41,280 bases of DNA from Actinomycetota bacterium (GTDB lineage: Bacteria > Actinomycetota > Actinomycetes > Nanopelagicales > Nanopelagicaceae): assembly GCA_016870455.1 (NCBI GenBank), contig VGBN01000008.1, positions 1 through 41,280 on the forward strand. Reading direction: 5' to 3'. Of the stretch, positions 12,100-23,043 are shown in pieces; position 1 is the stretch's first letter; each line of letters starts with the position of its first letter. Below the pieces are notes generated by a model, which was given only the letters and a program-made list of their open reading frames with translations, had not been told where the DNA came from and did not search any database. The position numbers were made by a program, and so were the translations under genes.

Positions 12100-12512
12100 T
12101 GTGCATCCTCCTCTTTCTTCGGTAGTGGCAACTGGACTCGCAACTTAAGGAAGCTGCGGATCTCCCCAAACAACCACGCCATGGTAATCAATATGGCGCA
12201 GATAGCAAAACTGCCTCGATCAATTGTGCTTTTGTCGCTATACCTAGTTACTAACAACAGAAAAGCGCCCATCAAAATTACTTTGGCAAAATACGAAAAC
12301 ATGGCCAGCGCCATAGTGGCCAAGGGATCTAAATTTCTAGAGACTCGAGCAACAAGTATATGGACACTAAAAAAAATTATCACTGTCAGTGATGCTAAAA
12401 CTCCACCGTATAAACCTGACCTACCATTTACAAAACTCATTATCACAGAGCTAAGAAGTGCAACTATTGAAGCAGGGGCTAAAGCTCCGCGCCAGAGTTG
12501 GGTGTCACTCAT
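12096..12512 (-). CDS. ATP synthase I-like membrane protein
   Basis: 138 aa, four predicted TM segments, ATGA-coupled to the AtpZ-like ORF, positional counterpart of the atpI-like gene in actinobacteria. Confidence 0.6.
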   Translation of the reverse strand: MSDTQLWRGALAPASIVALLSSVIMSFVNGRSGLYGGVLASLTVIIFFSVHILVARVSRNLDPLATMALAMFSYFAKVILMGAFLLLVTRYSDKSTIDRGSFAICAILITMAWLFGEIRSFLKLRVQLPLPKKEEDAQ

Positions 12513-13593
12513 TTAGCGCCAAACCTTTCTTACCACTTTTAATGATTTGTAGTGAGGCTAAAAATATGCCTACGCCAGCAATGATCGCAATCCAAATCGG
12601 CACAAATGCTGCAATCACAGTTGGAATTGCAAACATGGCAGTCCATAAGTAAAGCACTACTGTGGTGCGCTGTTGGGTCAATCCATATCTCATTATTCGA
12701 TGATGTAAGTGTTCTCGATCGGCTGTAAATGGTGACCTGCCAGCTTTAATACGTCTTAAAATTGCCATAACAAAATCTAGTAATGGAATTGCCAAAATGG
12801 TAAATGGCAAAAGCAATGGTAATAATGCAGAGCCACCATTTTCCTCAGTTATAACCGAAGCATCAACCTGCCCGGTTAAAGTGATTGCTGAGGCACTGAT
12901 CATCAACCCTAAAAACATCGCACCAGAATCACCCATAAATATTTGGGCAGGGTGAAAATTATGCGGCAAGAATCCTAGGCACAATCCAATCACTACTGCA
13001 GTTATCAGTGATGGAGCACCGGCTCGATTTAAACCATTGATGACAGCCAATAAATAAGAAAAAGCAAAAAATGATGCTGCACAAATCATCACGATTCCAG
13101 TTGCTAAACCATCTAAACCATCAACAAAGTTGATCGCATTGATAACTACCATTACAAACAAAATTGTAAGTATCTGACCAAAATTTGTGGGCAAGGTTGT
13201 AATTCCATTAATTGGTAGCCAAAGTATTTGAACTCCATAAATCAACAAAATGCCAGCAGCCAAAGCTTGTCCAGCAAACTTAGTAATTGGATCTAAATCA
13301 AATCGATCATCAAGTAATCCCAGTAATAAAATAAAAGTGCCACTTAAAAAAATTCCTGTTGCTTCTGTACCGAAGGATTTATGCACCAAGGGTAGGTAAT
13401 TGACGATCACCAAAGTTAGTGCCATCGATAACCACATGGCCAACCCACCCCAGCGTGGTGTTGGTTGTAGGTGAATATCTCTAGATCTAATTGCAGTAAT
13501 TGCTCCTGCTTTTAAAGCCAAATCTCTTACCAGTGGAGTGACCAAGTAGGTGACAATTGCTGCAAGTAAGACAGTTACTAAATACTCACGCAT
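12505..13593 (-). CDS. wecA: Undecaprenyl-phosphate GlcNAc-1-phosphate transferase-like glycosyltransferase (WecA/TagO family)
   Basis: Polytopic MraY/WecA fold with NFVDGLDGLATG, LGFLPHNFHPAQIFMGDSGAMFLG and REHLHHR motifs. Confidence 0.88.
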   Translation of the reverse strand: MREYLVTVLLAAIVTYLVTPLVRDLALKAGAITAIRSRDIHLQPTPRWGGLAMWLSMALTLVIVNYLPLVHKSFGTEATGIFLSGTFILLLGLLDDRFDLDPITKFAGQALAAGILLIYGVQILWLPINGITTLPTNFGQILTILFVMVVINAINFVDGLDGLATGIVMICAASFFAFSYLLAVINGLNRAGAPSLITAVVIGLCLGFLPHNFHPAQIFMGDSGAMFLGLMISASAITLTGQVDASVITEENGGSALLPLLLPFTILAIPLLDFVMAILRRIKAGRSPFTADREHLHHRIMRYGLTQQRTTVVLYLWTAMFAIPTVIAAFVPIWIAIIAGVGIFLASLQIIKSGKKGLALNE

Positions 13594-13605
13594 CTGTGTT
13601 TAAAA

Positions 13606-14886
13606 TTAATTTTTAGGTTGCGGATAAACTGGAAAACTGGCAGTTAGTTGATGAACTTCAGCCCTTATCGATTTTGCCTTTGCATCATCATCACCCTCTT
13701 TAATGGCACGAGCAATAAATGTGGCAATCTGATTCATTTCACTCTTTCCCATACCTTGGGTTGTTATCGCGGCGGTACCAACTCGAATTCCACTGGTTAC
13801 TGCTGGAGTTTCTGGATCAAAAGGAATTGCATTTTTATTTAAAGACAAACCTGATCTTCCACATCTTTCATCTGCCACTTTTCCATTGACTTTAGTTGAT
13901 CTGATATCAATCAATGCAAGGTGAGTCTGTGTGCCGCCAGAGACAGCACGCATTCCTGCTGCTTCAAGACCCTTTGCTAGCTCCTGACAATTTTCAATTA
14001 CTTTTTTTGCATATGATTGGTATTCAACTGTTGCACACTCTGCTAGCGCCACAGCTTTGCCAGCAACTGCACTCATTATTGGCCCACCCTGCATCCCCGG
14101 AAACACCGCTTTATCAATCGCTGCAGCGTGTTTTTCTTTGCTTAAAATCATGCCGCCTCGTGGTCCTCGCAAAACTTTATGTGTTGTAAAGGAAACGACG
14201 TCGGCATAAGGAACTGGTGATGGAATCGCCTTGCCGGCTACTAAGCCAATGAAGTGAGCAGCATCTACCCACATAATTGCCCCTACCTCATCACAAATTT
14301 GGCGAACTTTTTCAAAATCAATCAAGCTTGGGTATGCGGTTGCGCCAGAACAAATCATCTTTGGCTTGTGCTCAATAGCTAAATCTCGTAATTGATCGTA
14401 ATCAATTAACTCATTATCTTGTCGCACACCATATGAAACAACATTGAACCACTTACCAGAAAAGTTAACCTTGGAACCGTGAGTTAGATGACCGCCATGT
14501 GGCAATGACATCGCCAATACTGTGTCACCAGGCTTTGTAAATGCCTGGTATACCGCAACATTTGCACTTGCGCCTGAGTGAGGTTGCAGATTTGCATGTT
14601 CTGCGCCAAACAACTTTTTGGCACGCTCAATACCAATTACTTCAACTTTATCAACCTCCTCACAACCTCCGTAATATCGCTTGCCCGGGTAACCTTCAGC
14701 GTACTTATTTGAAAGTGTGGAGCCCATAGTTGCAAGGACAGCAGGTGAGGTGAAGTTTTCACTTGCAATAAGTTGGAGATCTTGACGTTGGCGCACTAAC
14801 TCTGAAATTACAACCGCAGCAATCTCTGGGTCTTGTTTTTCTAGTGCATTAAAATCTGGACCATAGTACTTTTCAGATCTGCTCAT
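13606..14886 (-). CDS. glyA: Serine hydroxymethyltransferase
   Basis: LIASENFTSPAVL, FTTHKVLRGPRGGMI PLP-lysine motif; 426 aa. Confidence 0.97.
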   Translation of the reverse strand: MSRSEKYYGPDFNALEKQDPEIAAVVISELVRQRQDLQLIASENFTSPAVLATMGSTLSNKYAEGYPGKRYYGGCEEVDKVEVIGIERAKKLFGAEHANLQPHSGASANVAVYQAFTKPGDTVLAMSLPHGGHLTHGSKVNFSGKWFNVVSYGVRQDNELIDYDQLRDLAIEHKPKMICSGATAYPSLIDFEKVRQICDEVGAIMWVDAAHFIGLVAGKAIPSPVPYADVVSFTTHKVLRGPRGGMILSKEKHAAAIDKAVFPGMQGGPIMSAVAGKAVALAECATVEYQSYAKKVIENCQELAKGLEAAGMRAVSGGTQTHLALIDIRSTKVNGKVADERCGRSGLSLNKNAIPFDPETPAVTSGIRVGTAAITTQGMGKSEMNQIATFIARAIKEGDDDAKAKSIRAEVHQLTASFPVYPQPKN

Positions 14887-14895
14887 ATGCCAAGC

Positions 14896-15555
14896 CTAAA
14901 GGGTTGGAGCAGAAATAGAAGGGACTGTGGCTTTTAATTGGTCAACGGTGATTGCACCAACTCGCTGCAATGTGACCTCATTCTCAGAAAACTCAACCAA
15001 AGTTGAAACTGATCCTGCTGGTAGGAGGCCTTGATCAAAGATTGCTCCAATATCCCTTTCAAAAATAGCCAAAGTATTTAAATCTAAAACTGTTGGTTTG
15101 CCAACCAATGCTGCCGAAGATGTTGCAAGTGGACCCGATTGCTCCAATATGGCCGAAATGAATTTATTATTTGGTGAGCGCAGATTTACCTTACCTAATC
15201 TACGATCATCACCTAGATTCCAAGTTAATCCAGGTTGCGATTTAACGGTTACAGAAAGTAAGCCTGGCCAAAATTTATCTAACAATCCCTCTTGTTGGAC
15301 TGTCAGTGGCGTTGCTACTCCTTTAGCCATCTTTTTGTCTTTAACAAATACTTGTAATGTTATTCCAGGTGAATTTCCTCGCAGAATATGAATTGCATTG
15401 ACCGCATCCTTTTCAAAAGCATTAGCCAGATAAACATAGCCATGCTCAGCCGGAGCTATTATTACTTCACCAGCTCTTAAGTATCTAAGAGCGGTTTCAA
15501 CAGATTCAGAGAAAGAATTTTCAGCTACGCTGGAGATATCTATTCGTTGTGCCAT
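14896..15555 (-). CDS. Sua5/YciO/YrdC (TsaC)-family protein with diverged active site
   Basis: Conserved location (prmC-sua5-glyA-wecA) and recognisable fold landmarks FWPGLLSVTV, TWNLGDDR, PLATSSA, but key substrate motifs replaced (see findings). Confidence 0.75.
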   Translation of the reverse strand: MAQRIDISSVAENSFSESVETALRYLRAGEVIIAPAEHGYVYLANAFEKDAVNAIHILRGNSPGITLQVFVKDKKMAKGVATPLTVQQEGLLDKFWPGLLSVTVKSQPGLTWNLGDDRRLGKVNLRSPNNKFISAILEQSGPLATSSAALVGKPTVLDLNTLAIFERDIGAIFDQGLLPAGSVSTLVEFSENEVTLQRVGAITVDQLKATVPSISAPTL

Positions 15556-15564
15556 AACAACTAT

Positions 15565-16419
15565 CTATCTTTTAACTGCGCTGGTAAATCTATCTCTACC
15601 AGTCAAATCAGCATGGGTTTGAGCAGGTAAAAAATCAGAGGCTAAAAGCTTTCTAATCAATTCAGCCTGCCTTTCATGATGTTCGGTGATGAAATATCCA
15701 CCTGACTTTAATAACCTACTACCTGCAGTAATAAATTGTTTCGGAATAAGCATTCCATCGACTGGTCCACCGCGCAATGCAATCTCCGGTTCAAAGTTTG
15801 CAACCTCGATCGGCAGCTTCTCATCATTTGGTATGTATGGTGGATTTGCAACGACCACATCAGCCTTAACTTTGGGTAAGGCACTCTGCACATCCTCAAC
15901 TACTACTCTGATAGGCAGATCATATTTAGCAATATTTTTATTTAACCACTTGGCAGCATCTTCAGATTTTTCAACTGCCACTAAGCTGACATTCAATCCC
16001 TTGATACTGGCCTCAGAGGCGATTGCAATGCTGATTGCCCCAGAGCCTGCACCTAAATCGATAATGCTTTTGGCTTGATCTTTATCAGATTGTGAGTTTA
16101 GATAACCAATGACCCGATCAACAATTAACTCTGTCTCAGGCCGTGGAATCAGGACACCTTCACCCACCTCAAGCTCTAGATATCTAAATGGTGCTGTTCC
16201 AGTTATGTATTGAACTGGTCTTCCCATAAGTCGTTGCTTTATTAATTCATTAAATTCATTTGAAACTTTTTCTTGCTCTGCTTTATCTATTTCTATCCCT
16301 TGACTGTGAATTTGTTTTCTAGAAACACCTAGCAGATGGGCAAGCAACAACTCTGCATCAATTATGGGAATTTTGTTTTTCTCAAACTGTGTAAATGCTG
16401 CTCTAAGCAGCTCTTTCAT
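15565..16419 (-). CDS. prmC: Release factor glutamine methyltransferase PrmC (HemK)
   Basis: [17 protein letters not shown] motif and VVANPPYIP; adjacent to prfA. Confidence 0.95.
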   Translation of the reverse strand: MKELLRAAFTQFEKNKIPIIDAELLLAHLLGVSRKQIHSQGIEIDKAEQEKVSNEFNELIKQRLMGRPVQYITGTAPFRYLELEVGEGVLIPRPETELIVDRVIGYLNSQSDKDQAKSIIDLGAGSGAISIAIASEASIKGLNVSLVAVEKSEDAAKWLNKNIAKYDLPIRVVVEDVQSALPKVKADVVVANPPYIPNDEKLPIEVANFEPEIALRGGPVDGMLIPKQFITAGSRLLKSGGYFITEHHERQAELIRKLLASDFLPAQTHADLTGRDRFTSAVKR

Positions 16420-17495
16420 GGGTTACCCGCTGATAATTTTGTTTTACGATCGGCCTCAATCAGTGACTGAATCACTGCCTCTAAATCACCATTCATTACT
16501 GCATCTAAATTATTCGCTTTGTAGTTAACCCTATGATCGCTTAAACGATTTTCAGGAAAATTATAAGTTCTAATTCTTTCGCTACGATCAACAGTTCTCA
16601 CCTGGTTTTTGCGCTCAGCAGAGGCGATACGTTCTGCCTCCTCTTGCGCTGCTGCCAACATTCGAGCTCGTAAAATGCGAAGTGCGGACTCTTTATTTTG
16701 CAGCTGACTTTTCTCATTTTGACAGGCAACCACAATGCCAGTTGGAATATGGGTAATTCGAACAGCAGAGTCAGTGGTGTTAACACTTTGTCCGCCCGGG
16801 CCAGATGAGCGGTAAACATCTATTCGCAGATCATTCATGTTAATCTCAACATCAACCTCCTCCGCCTCTGGCAAAATTAAGACGCCAGCAGCTGAGGTAT
16901 GAATTCTTCCTTGTGATTCAGTCTCTGGAACTCGCTGAACACGGTGTACTCCTCCTTCAAACTTTAACTTTGCATAAGGAGTTTGCCCTGGTTTTACTGC
17001 ACCTTTAGATTTGATCGCTATCGACATATCTTTGTAGCCACCCATATCACTTGGCGTGGTATCAATTACCTCAATCTTCCAACCCTGTTTTTCGGCATAT
17101 CTTGAGTACATCCGAAATAGATCACCAGCAAAAATTGCAGACTCATCCCCGCCCGCTCCAGCTTTTATCTCCATAATGACATCACGATCATCATTTGGAT
17201 CCTGAGGTAGTAGTAGCTCTTCCAAAAGTGCTGCAGCATCATCTCTAGTTTTTTCTAACTCTCCTAGCTCAGATGCAAAACTTGGATCAGATTCTGCCAA
17301 CTCTTTGCCAGCGCTTAAATCCTGTTCAGCAGATTTATAGGCTCGATAGCCAGCTATTACCGGACCAAGTTGGGCATATCTTTTACCAAGTGCTCGTGCC
17401 TTATTTTGATCAGCATGAATAGATGGATCAGCCATTTGCGTCTCAAGTGACTCATACTCAGCCAACAACTCGTTGACTTTAGCAAATCGTTCCAT
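16416..17495 (-). CDS. prfA: Peptide chain release factor 1
   Basis: GGQ motif in [25 protein letters not shown]; 359 aa. Confidence 0.97.
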   Translation of the reverse strand: MERFAKVNELLAEYESLETQMADPSIHADQNKARALGKRYAQLGPVIAGYRAYKSAEQDLSAGKELAESDPSFASELGELEKTRDDAAALLEELLLPQDPNDDRDVIMEIKAGAGGDESAIFAGDLFRMYSRYAEKQGWKIEVIDTTPSDMGGYKDMSIAIKSKGAVKPGQTPYAKLKFEGGVHRVQRVPETESQGRIHTSAAGVLILPEAEEVDVEINMNDLRIDVYRSSGPGGQSVNTTDSAVRITHIPTGIVVACQNEKSQLQNKESALRILRARMLAAAQEEAERIASAERKNQVRTVDRSERIRTYNFPENRLSDHRVNYKANNLDAVMNGDLEAVIQSLIEADRKTKLSAGNP

Positions 17496-17531
17496 CTAAC
17501 TCTCCTTTCAAAAATTATAGGCTTTTAAATT

Positions 17532-17580
17532 AAAAAGAGAGCGCACTCCATCTTTCGATGGCTAGGTGCGCTCTCTTAAC
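17532..17580 (-). terminator. Rho-independent terminator of rpmE (minus strand)
   Basis: AGAGAGCGCAC (17536-17546) pairs perfectly with GTGCGCTCTCT (17566-17576); nested inner CCATC-TTTC-GATGG stem; minus strand ends ...CTCTCTTTTTAATTT. Confidence 0.88.
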
Positions 17581-17585
17581 TAAAA

Positions 17586-17810
17586 CTACTTAGTGCCGCT
17601 CTTGTCTGCCTTCCCGAAACGCTCTTGGAATTTAGCCACGCGACCGCCGGTATCAAGAATTCTCTGCTTGCCGGTGTAAAACGGATGGCATACTGAACAA
17701 ACTTCAACGTAGATTGAACCGCTTTCTTTGGTGCTGCGAGTGGTAAAAACTTCACCACAACCACAAGTAACCTTGGTTTCTACATACTTTGGGTGGATCT
17801 CGCTCTTCAT
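17586..17810 (-). CDS. rpmE: 50S ribosomal protein L31 (Zn-ribbon type)
   Basis: [51 protein letters not shown]; CxC...CxxC cysteines. Confidence 0.97.
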   Translation of the reverse strand: MKSEIHPKYVETKVTCGCGEVFTTRSTKESGSIYVEVCSVCHPFYTGKQRILDTGGRVAKFQERFGKADKSGTK

Positions 17811-17826
17811 ATTTCTCCTTGATTAT

Positions 17827-17869
17827 TACTGGATCAGATATTCATTTTTAGAACATCTGTGAACCAGTA
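17827..17869 (-). ncRNA. Candidate structured leader RNA of rpmE (L31 leader)
   Basis: Minus strand: TACTGG-TTCA-CAGATGTTC-TAAAAAT-GAATATCTG-AT-CCAGTA; 6-bp outer and 9-bp inner stem directly upstream of the GGAGAA ribosome-binding site. Confidence 0.55.
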
Positions 17870-17895
17870 GGACTAGTGAAGTACTAGAGGGGTAA

Positions 17896-17923
17896 AGAGT
17901 AACTGCTGGATTAGGGCAATCAA
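17896..17923 (-). promoter_or_regulatory. Candidate sigma-70-type promoter for rpmE
   Basis: Minus strand TTGATT-16 bp-TACTCT in the rho-rpmE gap, upstream of the leader hairpin. Confidence 0.35.
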
Positions 17924-17937
17924 AATTTAGGCATTAA

Positions 17938-19554
17938 TTACGCTTGGTCGCTCTCCTGCTTGCTTGACCCGTTGCCAGCTGGCACCTCAGCCCCAGTTGT
18001 AGTCTTTTGAATTTGCAGAAGGAACTCAACATTTGATTTGGTTCCCTTCATCTTCTCAAGCAGTAATTCAAGTGCTTGTTGCGGCTCAAGAGCGTGTAGA
18101 ACTCTTCGTAGACGCCAAACAATACTTAACTCTTCTGTTCCCATAAGGATTTCTTCCTTACGTGTTCCAGATGCAACAACATCAACGGCTGGGAAAATTC
18201 GCTTATCAGCAAATTTACGGTTGAGGATTAACTCCATATTTCCAGTGCCCTTAAACTCTTCGAAAATAACCTCATCCATTTTCGATCCAGTATCAATCAA
18301 GGCAGTTGCCAAGATTGTTAATGAACCACCATTTTCGATATTACGCGCTGCTCCAAAAAATCTCTTTGGTGGATATAACGCTGCTGAATCAACTCCACCG
18401 GAGAGAATTCGGCCAGATGCAGGTGCTGCGATGTTATAGGCGCGACCTAATCTAGTAATTGAATCTAGTAAAACCACAACATCATGACCCAACTCAACTA
18501 GTCTTTTTGCTCGCTCAATCGCAAGCTCAGCAACGGAGGTGTGATCATCAGCTGGTCGATCAAATGTTGATGCAATTACCTCACCTTTTACCGATCTTTG
18601 CATATCAGTAACCTCTTCAGGCCGCTCATCAACTAAGACAACCATTAAGTGACACTCTGGGTTATTTGTAGTTATTGCATTTGCAATTGATTGCAACACC
18701 ATAGTTTTACCAGCTTTAGGTGGTGAAACTATTAGCCCACGTTGACCTTTTCCAATTGGTGAGATCAAATCAATGATTCTGGTAGTTAAAACATTTGGCT
18801 CAGTCTCAAGACGCAACCTTTCTTGCGGATACAGCGGAACTAACTTTGCAAATTCAACTCGTTCTTTTGAGTTCTCAGGTTCAACGCCATTAACCGTCTC
18901 GACTCTAACTAGTGCATTAAATTTTTCTCTTCGCTCTCCTTCTTTGGGCTCGCGAACAGATCCAGTAATTACATCTCCCTTACGCAACCCATACTTTCTA
19001 ACCTGTTGCAATGAGACATAAACATCATTTGGTGAAGGTAAATACCCACCAGTTCTAATAAATGCAAAACTATCTAAAATATCTAGTAAGCCACCGACTG
19101 GAAGCAAAACATCATCTGGCCCAATAACAATTTCCCGCTCTTCACGGTGACCACGGTCTCGGTTGCGATCTCGATTACGATCACGTCCACGATCTCGTCG
19201 ATTGTTGTCTCGATGTCCAAATCTGCGATTGTTATCCCCGCGATCGGAGTCGCCATAACCGCCCGAGGAGTTAGAAGCTGAGCCCTCTTGGCTTGCTTCG
19301 TTATCCTCATTTTCATTGTTGTTATTTCTATTGTTTCGATTGTTCTGTCGTTCCATACGACGAGCCTCTCGTTCATTTTTAGCGGCTTCGCGATTCGCGG
19401 CCTGCAGATCGCTAATAGATTGAACTAGCTCTGCTTTTTTAAGTGTGGTGGCATTTTCAATTCCAAGTTGAACCGCAACCTTTTTCAGATCGCCTAAGGC
19501 CATATCCACTAACTCAACCGCATCTGTGCGATTGGTTGATTTTTTCTCTGCCAT
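17938..19554 (-). CDS. rho: Transcription termination factor Rho with Asn/Arg/Asp-rich disordered insert
   Basis: [13 protein letters not shown]-loop, [58 protein letters not shown]; insert between N-terminal helical domain and RNA-binding domain. Confidence 0.97.
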   Translation of the reverse strand: MAEKKSTNRTDAVELVDMALGDLKKVAVQLGIENATTLKKAELVQSISDLQAANREAAKNEREARRMERQNNRNNRNNNNENEDNEASQEGSASNSSGGYGDSDRGDNNRRFGHRDNNRRDRGRDRNRDRNRDRGHREEREIVIGPDDVLLPVGGLLDILDSFAFIRTGGYLPSPNDVYVSLQQVRKYGLRKGDVITGSVREPKEGERREKFNALVRVETVNGVEPENSKERVEFAKLVPLYPQERLRLETEPNVLTTRIIDLISPIGKGQRGLIVSPPKAGKTMVLQSIANAITTNNPECHLMVVLVDERPEEVTDMQRSVKGEVIASTFDRPADDHTSVAELAIERAKRLVELGHDVVVLLDSITRLGRAYNIAAPASGRILSGGVDSAALYPPKRFFGAARNIENGGSLTILATALIDTGSKMDEVIFEEFKGTGNMELILNRKFADKRIFPAVDVVASGTRKEEILMGTEELSIVWRLRRVLHALEPQQALELLLEKMKGTKSNVEFLLQIQKTTTGAEVPAGNGSSKQESDQA

Positions 19555-19712
19555 CTATTTCTTGCCATTCTTTCTTTTATTATTTTTGTTTTCCCTATGA
19601 GGGTAATCCCGCGAAAAAAATTAATTGATTTTGGGATTTTTATATCTTAAGTTTCTGTCGCACTTTCCGACATCGCAAAATCTACCACACCTAAGGCAAT
19701 AGGGAAAATCCC

Positions 19713-20663
19713 CTATGAAACCCCAGTTTTTGCAATAGCCAGTTTCATCGCGGTAAATCCAGGGGCAGCTGAGTGAATTTGATCAATCTCATCCTCTGCA
19801 CCGGCGTAAAGCACCATAACTGATGGACCTGCGCCAGAAACCACAGCTGCTAAGCCAGCTCCTCGCAACTTATCAACTAAAGAGATTGTCTTTGGCATTG
19901 CTTGTTGACGATACCTTTGATGTAGTAAATCCTCAGTTGCAGTAAATAACAAATCAGGTCGCTCAGCAAGTGCATGAACCAGTAGAGCTGATCGTGATGA
20001 GTTTAAGACTGCATCTTGATGAGAGATAGTTTCAGGTAATAATTTGCGGGCTTTGGCTGTCGATAATTGATTTTCTGGCACAAGTAGTAATGCTTTAATT
20101 CTTTCATCAACCTTTAAACCAACTGCACGACCAATACTGGTGCTTGAACCATCTGCACCTTGCTTAGACTCAAGCCAAGCAATAGTTGCACCGCCATAAA
20201 AAGCCGCAGCTACATTATCTGGATGACCCTCTAACTCCGTTGCTAAAGTAATTAACTCCTCATCACTCATGTATTGCTCACCAGTAAGTACTAAGGATCT
20301 GGCAAGTGCTAAGCCGCCAACAATTGCACTTGCTGATGAACCCAATCCTCTGCCATGTGGAATCACATTTAATGCCCGAAGAGCGATACCTCGTGGCTTA
20401 CCACCCATATGCTCAAATCCGCGCATCATCGATTTGATCACTAGATTTTTTGAATCTTTCTTTACCTCATCTGCACCTTCGCCCGTTACATCAACATCAA
20501 AGGTTTCATCATCTAAAACTTGGGCCGCATATCGGTCACGAATCTCTAATGCTAAGCCAAAAAAATCAAAACCCGGCCCAATATTTGCACTACTTGCTGG
20601 CACGCTAACCTGAGCCATGGTGGCTTTAAAGGTTAAGCCACTTGGTTTACGTTTTGCTGCCAT
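19713..20663 (-). CDS. thrB: Homoserine kinase
   Basis: GHMP kinase signature GRGLGSSASAIVGGLALA; downstream of hom-thrC. Confidence 0.93.
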   Translation of the reverse strand: MAAKRKPSGLTFKATMAQVSVPASSANIGPGFDFFGLALEIRDRYAAQVLDDETFDVDVTGEGADEVKKDSKNLVIKSMMRGFEHMGGKPRGIALRALNVIPHGRGLGSSASAIVGGLALARSLVLTGEQYMSDEELITLATELEGHPDNVAAAFYGGATIAWLESKQGADGSSTSIGRAVGLKVDERIKALLLVPENQLSTAKARKLLPETISHQDAVLNSSRSALLVHALAERPDLLFTATEDLLHQRYRQQAMPKTISLVDKLRGAGLAAVVSGAGPSVMVLYAGAEDEIDQIHSAAPGFTAMKLAIAKTGVS

Positions 20664-21742
20664 TACTTAAGTCCAATTGCTTTAGCTGCTCGCTTAACAT
20701 CTACCGGAATAATAATCGGTTTGCTACTGGTATTTAACACCCATTGCACATCTTTTAAGCCATTACCAGTAACTGTTACTACAATTTTTTTGCCCTTTGG
20801 TAACTTCTTAGCAGCTTTCAATTTAATAAGCCCAGCAATCCCAGCTGCGCTAGATGGTTCAACAAAAACTCCCTCTTTTGCAGCCACTAATCGATAGGCA
20901 CTTAGAATTTCCTTATCAGTAACTGAATCAATCAATCCTTTTGAGCCAACCTGAGCTGCCACTGCTTGATCCCAAGAGGCAGGGTTACCGATTCTTATTG
21001 CTGTTGCAATAGTTTCTGGCTTTTTAATTATCTTATTCTTAACGATGGGTGCAGCACCTGCTGCTTGAAATCCCCACATCATGGGTAGCGAGTTAGATAT
21101 GCCAGATTTTTTGTACTCCTGGTAACCCTTCCAATATGCAGTGATATTTCCAGCATTGCCAACTGGCATAACATGAATATCAGGGGCAAAACCCAACATG
21201 TCAACTACCTCAAATGCTGCTGTCTTTTGTCCTTCAATTCGATATGGGTTAACTGAATTAACCAATGAAACTGGATAATTTTCTGATAACTGGCGAGCAA
21301 GTTTTAGGCAATCATCAAAATTTCCCTTAACTTGCAAAAGAATTGCACCATGAGCAACTGCTTGGGCTAATTTACCCATTGCAATTTTTCCTTGTGGTAC
21401 CAAGACCACCGGCTTCATCTCCGCTTTGCTGGCATAAGCTGCAGCACTTGCACTTGTGTTTCCAGTTGAAGCACAAATTACCGCTTTCGCTCCTTCTTCT
21501 GCTGCCTTTGAAATCGCCATCGTCATACCGCGATCCTTAAAGGATCCAGTTGGATTACCACCCTCAACCTTTAACCAAACCTCATTTGCCAACATCTCAG
21601 ACAAAACACGTGCGTAAACAAGTGGTGTGCCACCTTCACGTAAGGTAATTATTGGCGTCTGATCATTTACAGGTAACCAACGACGGTACTCATCAATCAC
21701 TCCCTGCCACTGATGGGCACCTTTTTTCCCAAACAATCCCAT
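20663..21742 (-). CDS. thrC: Threonine synthase
   Basis: [20 protein letters not shown]-Lys motif, [14 protein letters not shown]; operon with hom/thrB. Confidence 0.96.
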   Translation of the reverse strand: MGLFGKKGAHQWQGVIDEYRRWLPVNDQTPIITLREGGTPLVYARVLSEMLANEVWLKVEGGNPTGSFKDRGMTMAISKAAEEGAKAVICASTGNTSASAAAYASKAEMKPVVLVPQGKIAMGKLAQAVAHGAILLQVKGNFDDCLKLARQLSENYPVSLVNSVNPYRIEGQKTAAFEVVDMLGFAPDIHVMPVGNAGNITAYWKGYQEYKKSGISNSLPMMWGFQAAGAAPIVKNKIIKKPETIATAIRIGNPASWDQAVAAQVGSKGLIDSVTDKEILSAYRLVAAKEGVFVEPSSAAGIAGLIKLKAAKKLPKGKKIVVTVTGNGLKDVQWVLNTSSKPIIIPVDVKRAAKAIGLK

Positions 21743-23025
21743 TAAATGGCACCTTCAACTCTTAGCACACTAGCAACATCGGTTACTACCGGTAGGTTAC
21801 CCAACTCTTTAACAGTTGCAGAGAGAGCTGATTCATTTGAGGTATGAGTCATTATTATCAACTCCGCTCTATCACCTGCTCCTGTTTGTCTTACTGTTTG
21901 AATAGAGACACTATGGGTTGCAAATACATGTGCTACCGACTCTAAAACACCAGGTTTATCTGCCACATTTAATCTAATCAAGTAGCGTGTTTTTGTCTCA
22001 CCGATTGGCGCAATTTTTAGCGAGGCGTAATCACTCTCCTTTGGGCCGATTCCACCGACAACCTTATGGCGAGCGATCGCAACTAAATCACCAAGAACTG
22101 CACTAGCTGTTGGCTCACCACCAGCTCCTTTGCCATAAAACATCATCTGTCCTGCAGATTCAGCCTCCACAAAAACTGCGTTATATGACTCTCTAACTGA
22201 AGCTAATGGATGAGTCCGAGAAATTAATGCCGGATGCACCCTCACTGAAATCTCACCAGAGTTAGTTAACTCAGTAATTGCTAACAACTTAATAACCAAA
22301 TCCATTGCCTTTGCAACCTTTACATCAGTTGCAGTTATCTTGGTAATTCCTTCTCGGTATACATCTTTACTGGTAACTCTGGAGTGAAAAGCCAAACTTG
22401 CCAAGATGGCAGCCTTATCTGAGGCATCAATTCCCTCAACATCTGCAGTTGGATTTGCCTCTGCAAAGCCAAGAAGTTGTGCTTGTTTTAACGCATCCTC
22501 AAAGGCTGTACCACTCTCATCCATCTTGGTAAGAATGTAGTTAGTAGTGCCATTTACTATTCCCATGATTCGCTTTACATGATCACCAACCAATGATTCA
22601 CGTAATGGTCTTAGAATCGGAATTGCTCCAGCTACCGCAGCTTCATAATACAAATCAACATTTGCCTCACTTGCCGCTTGATATAAAGCCGCACCCTCCT
22701 GTGCTAACAAAGCTTTGTTTGCTGTGACAACTGATTTACCATTTTTAAATGAGGTTAATATCAATTCTTTAGCAGGTGAGATTCCACCAATTACCTCAAT
22801 GATTAAATCTATCTCTGGATCATTAACAATTGATGCAGCATCATCAGTTAACAAAGCATTGGATACACCATCGCGTTTTATCTTGAGATCTTTAACTGCA
22901 ACCTTTACCAACTCAAGTTGAGCACCAGAGCGTGAGGCTAAATCTGCCTTATTTGCTAATAGTAGCCGCGCAATTTGAGTGCCCACATTTCCGCAACCGA
23001 GCATCCCAACTTTAAGAGTTTTCAT
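21742..23025 (-). CDS. hom: Homoserine dehydrogenase with C-terminal ACT domain
   Basis: [16 protein letters not shown] Rossmann motif; [28 protein letters not shown]-like [23 protein letters not shown]. Confidence 0.96.
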   Translation of the reverse strand: MKTLKVGMLGCGNVGTQIARLLLANKADLASRSGAQLELVKVAVKDLKIKRDGVSNALLTDDAASIVNDPEIDLIIEVIGGISPAKELILTSFKNGKSVVTANKALLAQEGAALYQAASEANVDLYYEAAVAGAIPILRPLRESLVGDHVKRIMGIVNGTTNYILTKMDESGTAFEDALKQAQLLGFAEANPTADVEGIDASDKAAILASLAFHSRVTSKDVYREGITKITATDVKVAKAMDLVIKLLAITELTNSGEISVRVHPALISRTHPLASVRESYNAVFVEAESAGQMMFYGKGAGGEPTASAVLGDLVAIARHKVVGGIGPKESDYASLKIAPIGETKTRYLIRLNVADKPGVLESVAHVFATHSVSIQTVRQTGAGDRAELIIMTHTSNESALSATVKELGNLPVVTDVASVLRVEGAI

Positions 23026-23043
23026 CAGATAAGTATCTCAAAC

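Noticed and set aside
18038-18439. 133-aa plus-strand ORF antisense to rho
   Set aside because: Overlaps the conserved Rho ATPase core; antisense artefact.
19083-19376. 97-aa minus-strand ORF with [18 protein letters not shown]-like repeats
   Set aside because: Out-of-frame reading of the repetitive Rho insert; no independent support.
19699-19716. ATAGGG-AAAATC-CCCTAT hairpin at the thrB 3' end as a terminator
   Set aside because: Only a 6-bp stem, no T-run on the minus strand; insufficient to call.
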